Shown here: piece after piece, positions 62,656-64,000 of the stretch
How positions within the stretch are numbered: position 1 is the stretch's first letter
Layout: every line of letters begins with the position of its first letter
From: Bacterioplanes sp.
GTDB taxonomy: Bacteria; Pseudomonadota; Gammaproteobacteria; Pseudomonadales; Oceanobacteraceae
Assembly: GCA_014859445.1 (NCBI GenBank)
Contig: JACUUC010000013.1
Location: forward strand, 19,048 to 83,047
Length of the DNA: 64,000 bases
Direction of reading: 5' to 3'
Made by a program: the position numbers and the translations under genes
The notes under the pieces: model-generated
Databases searched by the model: none
Told to the model about the DNA's origin: nothing
The model's input: the letters and a program-made list of their open reading frames with translations, nothing else

Positions 62656-63899
62656 TGCGTTTGCGTTTGCTACCGTCGCTGTTGGTGATACTGATGGGTT
62701 GGGGGATGAACGGTGTTAACGCCAATGACAATACCATATCGCCGATCACTTATGATGCGTTAAATCGCATTCAAACGTTGCTGCAAGAAGCGCAGTATTC
62801 TGAAGCACAGCAACAGCTAGACACATTGATTGACAAATTGAATCCCGGTTTTGGTTTGGCCTTAACGTATCAGTTGTATGGTCAGTATTGGCTATCGCAG
62901 GAGCAACCCGACAAGGCCATCTCGGTTTATCAGCAGGCTCTGGCGTTAGCGGTGTTCGCCCCGCCACAAGAATCGGCCATTTTAACCAATGTCGCGCAAA
63001 TACAATTAAGCTTGGGGGATTCCGCAGCGGCATTGAATACGTTGCAAGAGGACATTCCCAGACTGTTGTTGATGGAGCGCGAAGCTACTCGATCTGGCTC
63101 ATCGTCGCGCATTGTACAAGCGCCCGCCCTGATGACATTGGCAACGGCATTGCAAATGCAAGAGCGATTTGCGGATTCTATTCCGTTTCTGCTGCAAGCC
63201 ATTGAGCGTACCGACTCCGTACAAGAAAGTTGGTTGCGCATGTTGATGGTGGCGTACTTTAAAGTAAATGCGTATTCGCAGGCCGCTTTGGTGCTGGATC
63301 GCCTCATCGCCATGAATCCTGAGCGTGAAGAATACTGGCAACAGCAAACCAGTATGTATCAGCTGCTGGAGCGTACTGATAAGGCATTGCGCACATTGGA
63401 GCTGGGTTATGTCGGAGGTTATCTTCACAATGCCGAAAGTGTTCGGATGTTAGTGCAATTATTGATTGCAGAGGGCATTCCTGATCGAGCTGGGCGTGTG
63501 CTGGTCGAAGCGTTGCAGCAAGGGAAGCTGGCCGAAGATGAGGCGAATTGGCGTTTATTGGCTGCTGCTTGGCAGCAAAGTCGTGATCGACGTCAGGCCG
63601 CGCTTGCGTTGCGTTTTGCGGTGCAGTATGCCGATGATGGCGTCTTGCTGTTACGTGCCGCACAGTTATTCGCGCAAGATGCGCACCACGCCGATGTGCT
63701 ACGGGTTGTGGATGAGGCGATTGAGAAAGGGCTGGTGGATGACGATCAAGGACGCGCCTTGATGTTGGCCGGGAATGCAGCCTACGAATTGCAGCAAATG
63801 AATCTGTCACGGCGGTATTTTCAACGAGCATTGCGCTTTGCCAATGTAGCAGCCAGTGCTCGCGAGTGGTTAAATTACATCGCGTTACTGGAGGGCTAG
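62655..63899 (+). CDS. TPR-repeat periplasmic protein of the TonB2-type operon
   Basis: A 414-residue secreted protein with a signal peptide (MRLRLLPSLLVILMGWGMNGVNA) and a long series of tetratricopeptide repeats, for example YSEAQQQLDTLIDKLNPGFGLALTYQLYGQYWLSQEQPDKAISVYQQALALA and QMNLSRRYFQRALRFANVAASAREWL. Its start overlaps the tonB stop by one base. TPR genes of this kind close many ttpC-tonB2 operons; their role is likely scaffolding but is not established. Confidence 0.85.
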   Translation: MRLRLLPSLLVILMGWGMNGVNANDNTISPITYDALNRIQTLLQEAQYSEAQQQLDTLIDKLNPGFGLALTYQLYGQYWLSQEQPDKAISVYQQALALAVFAPPQESAILTNVAQIQLSLGDSAAALNTLQEDIPRLLLMEREATRSGSSSRIVQAPALMTLATALQMQERFADSIPFLLQAIERTDSVQESWLRMLMVAYFKVNAYSQAALVLDRLIAMNPEREEYWQQQTSMYQLLERTDKALRTLELGYVGGYLHNAESVRMLVQLLIAEGIPDRAGRVLVEALQQGKLAEDEANWRLLAAAWQQSRDRRQAALALRFAVQYADDGVLLLRAAQLFAQDAHHADVLRVVDEAIEKGLVDDDQGRALMLAGNAAYELQQMNLSRRYFQRALRFANVAASAREWLNYIALLEG

Positions 63900-63935
63900 G
63901 CGGTTATTAGCTTGCCATGCTCTGACATAAAAAAA

Positions 63936-63958
63936 CCCAGCCTTGGCTGGGTTTTTTT
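63936..63958 (+). terminator. Terminator of the TonB2-type operon
   Basis: AACCCAGCC-TTGGCTGGGTT with a very small loop, preceded by A7 and followed by TTTTTT, a strong bidirectional-looking terminator 37 bp after the TPR stop. Nothing can be called in the last 40 bp of the window. Confidence 0.9.
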
Positions 63959-64000
63959 GTTTGCCCAGCGAAGCTGGCAAACCCGTCAGGCTGAAAGAAG

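Overview
The window reads as chromosomal DNA of a free-living, probably marine, gammaproteobacterium with a gene set close to Oceanospirillales/Pseudomonas relatives. The evidence is gene content: smc-zipA-ligA in a row, an NAD-specific glutamate dehydrogenase of about 1600 residues, a SUF (not ISC) iron-sulfur operon next to an Rrf2 regulator, a TtpC-type TonB system, RlmKL, NdpA and Rmf. Placement to genus is not possible from this sequence alone. Coding density is high. No phage, integron, CRISPR array, rRNA or complete insertion sequence is visible; the only clear mobile DNA is one short transposon-like element of about 262 bp.

Layout. 1-2200: nitrate ABC transporter (permease cut by the window edge, Tat-exported binding protein) on the minus strand, behind a sigma-54 promoter and a leader with a terminator and ANTAR-like hairpins. 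2375-4879: tandem glycine riboswitch and a UPF0126/TRIC-type membrane protein, then an NlpE-META lipoprotein and an EamA transporter. 4907-12987: smc, zipA, ligA and a transglycosylase-like lipoprotein whose end overlaps the convergent rsuA by 137 bp. 13673-14654: a cytochrome c peroxidase gene broken by a one-base frameshift. 14776-21789: a six-gene MoxR/DUF58/DUF4381/BatA/BatB-C/BatD operon. 21959-27105: NAD-glutamate dehydrogenase and a DUF2835 protein behind a promoter with an 18-bp palindrome. 27130-33634: sufBCDSA-sufT divergent from an Rrf2-type regulator, with a shared operator candidate. 33789-36371: a chalcone-isomerase-like secreted protein, tcdA and ndpA.

36708-39014: a ferredoxin-type reductase and a DesA3-like fatty-acid desaturase, which act as an electron donor and acceptor pair; a MITE-like element abuts the desaturase stop codon. 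39431-42528: an RNA 2'-O-methyltransferase, glmM and pyrD. 42644-48116: rmf, rlmKL, a patatin phospholipase, riboflavin synthase, a glutaredoxin and a TSUP permease. 48146-53654: a 7TMR-DISM hybrid histidine kinase, a high-molecular-weight FabG and a divergent FadA2/FadI-like thiolase. 53700-58900: a membrane nucleotide-sugar 4,6-dehydratase, tRNA-Asn, and a PreP-like M16 metallopeptidase. 58967-63899: DUF3450-TtpC-ExbB-ExbD-TonB-TPR, a complete TonB2-type energy-transduction operon closed by a strong terminator.

Most coding regions belong to known families. The parts most worth checking are regulatory or structural: the nitrate leader, the glycine riboswitch linkage, the frameshifted peroxidase, the convergent overlap at rsuA, the tandem repeat in the BatB-C fusion, the MITE at a stop codon, and several perfect palindromes at promoters.
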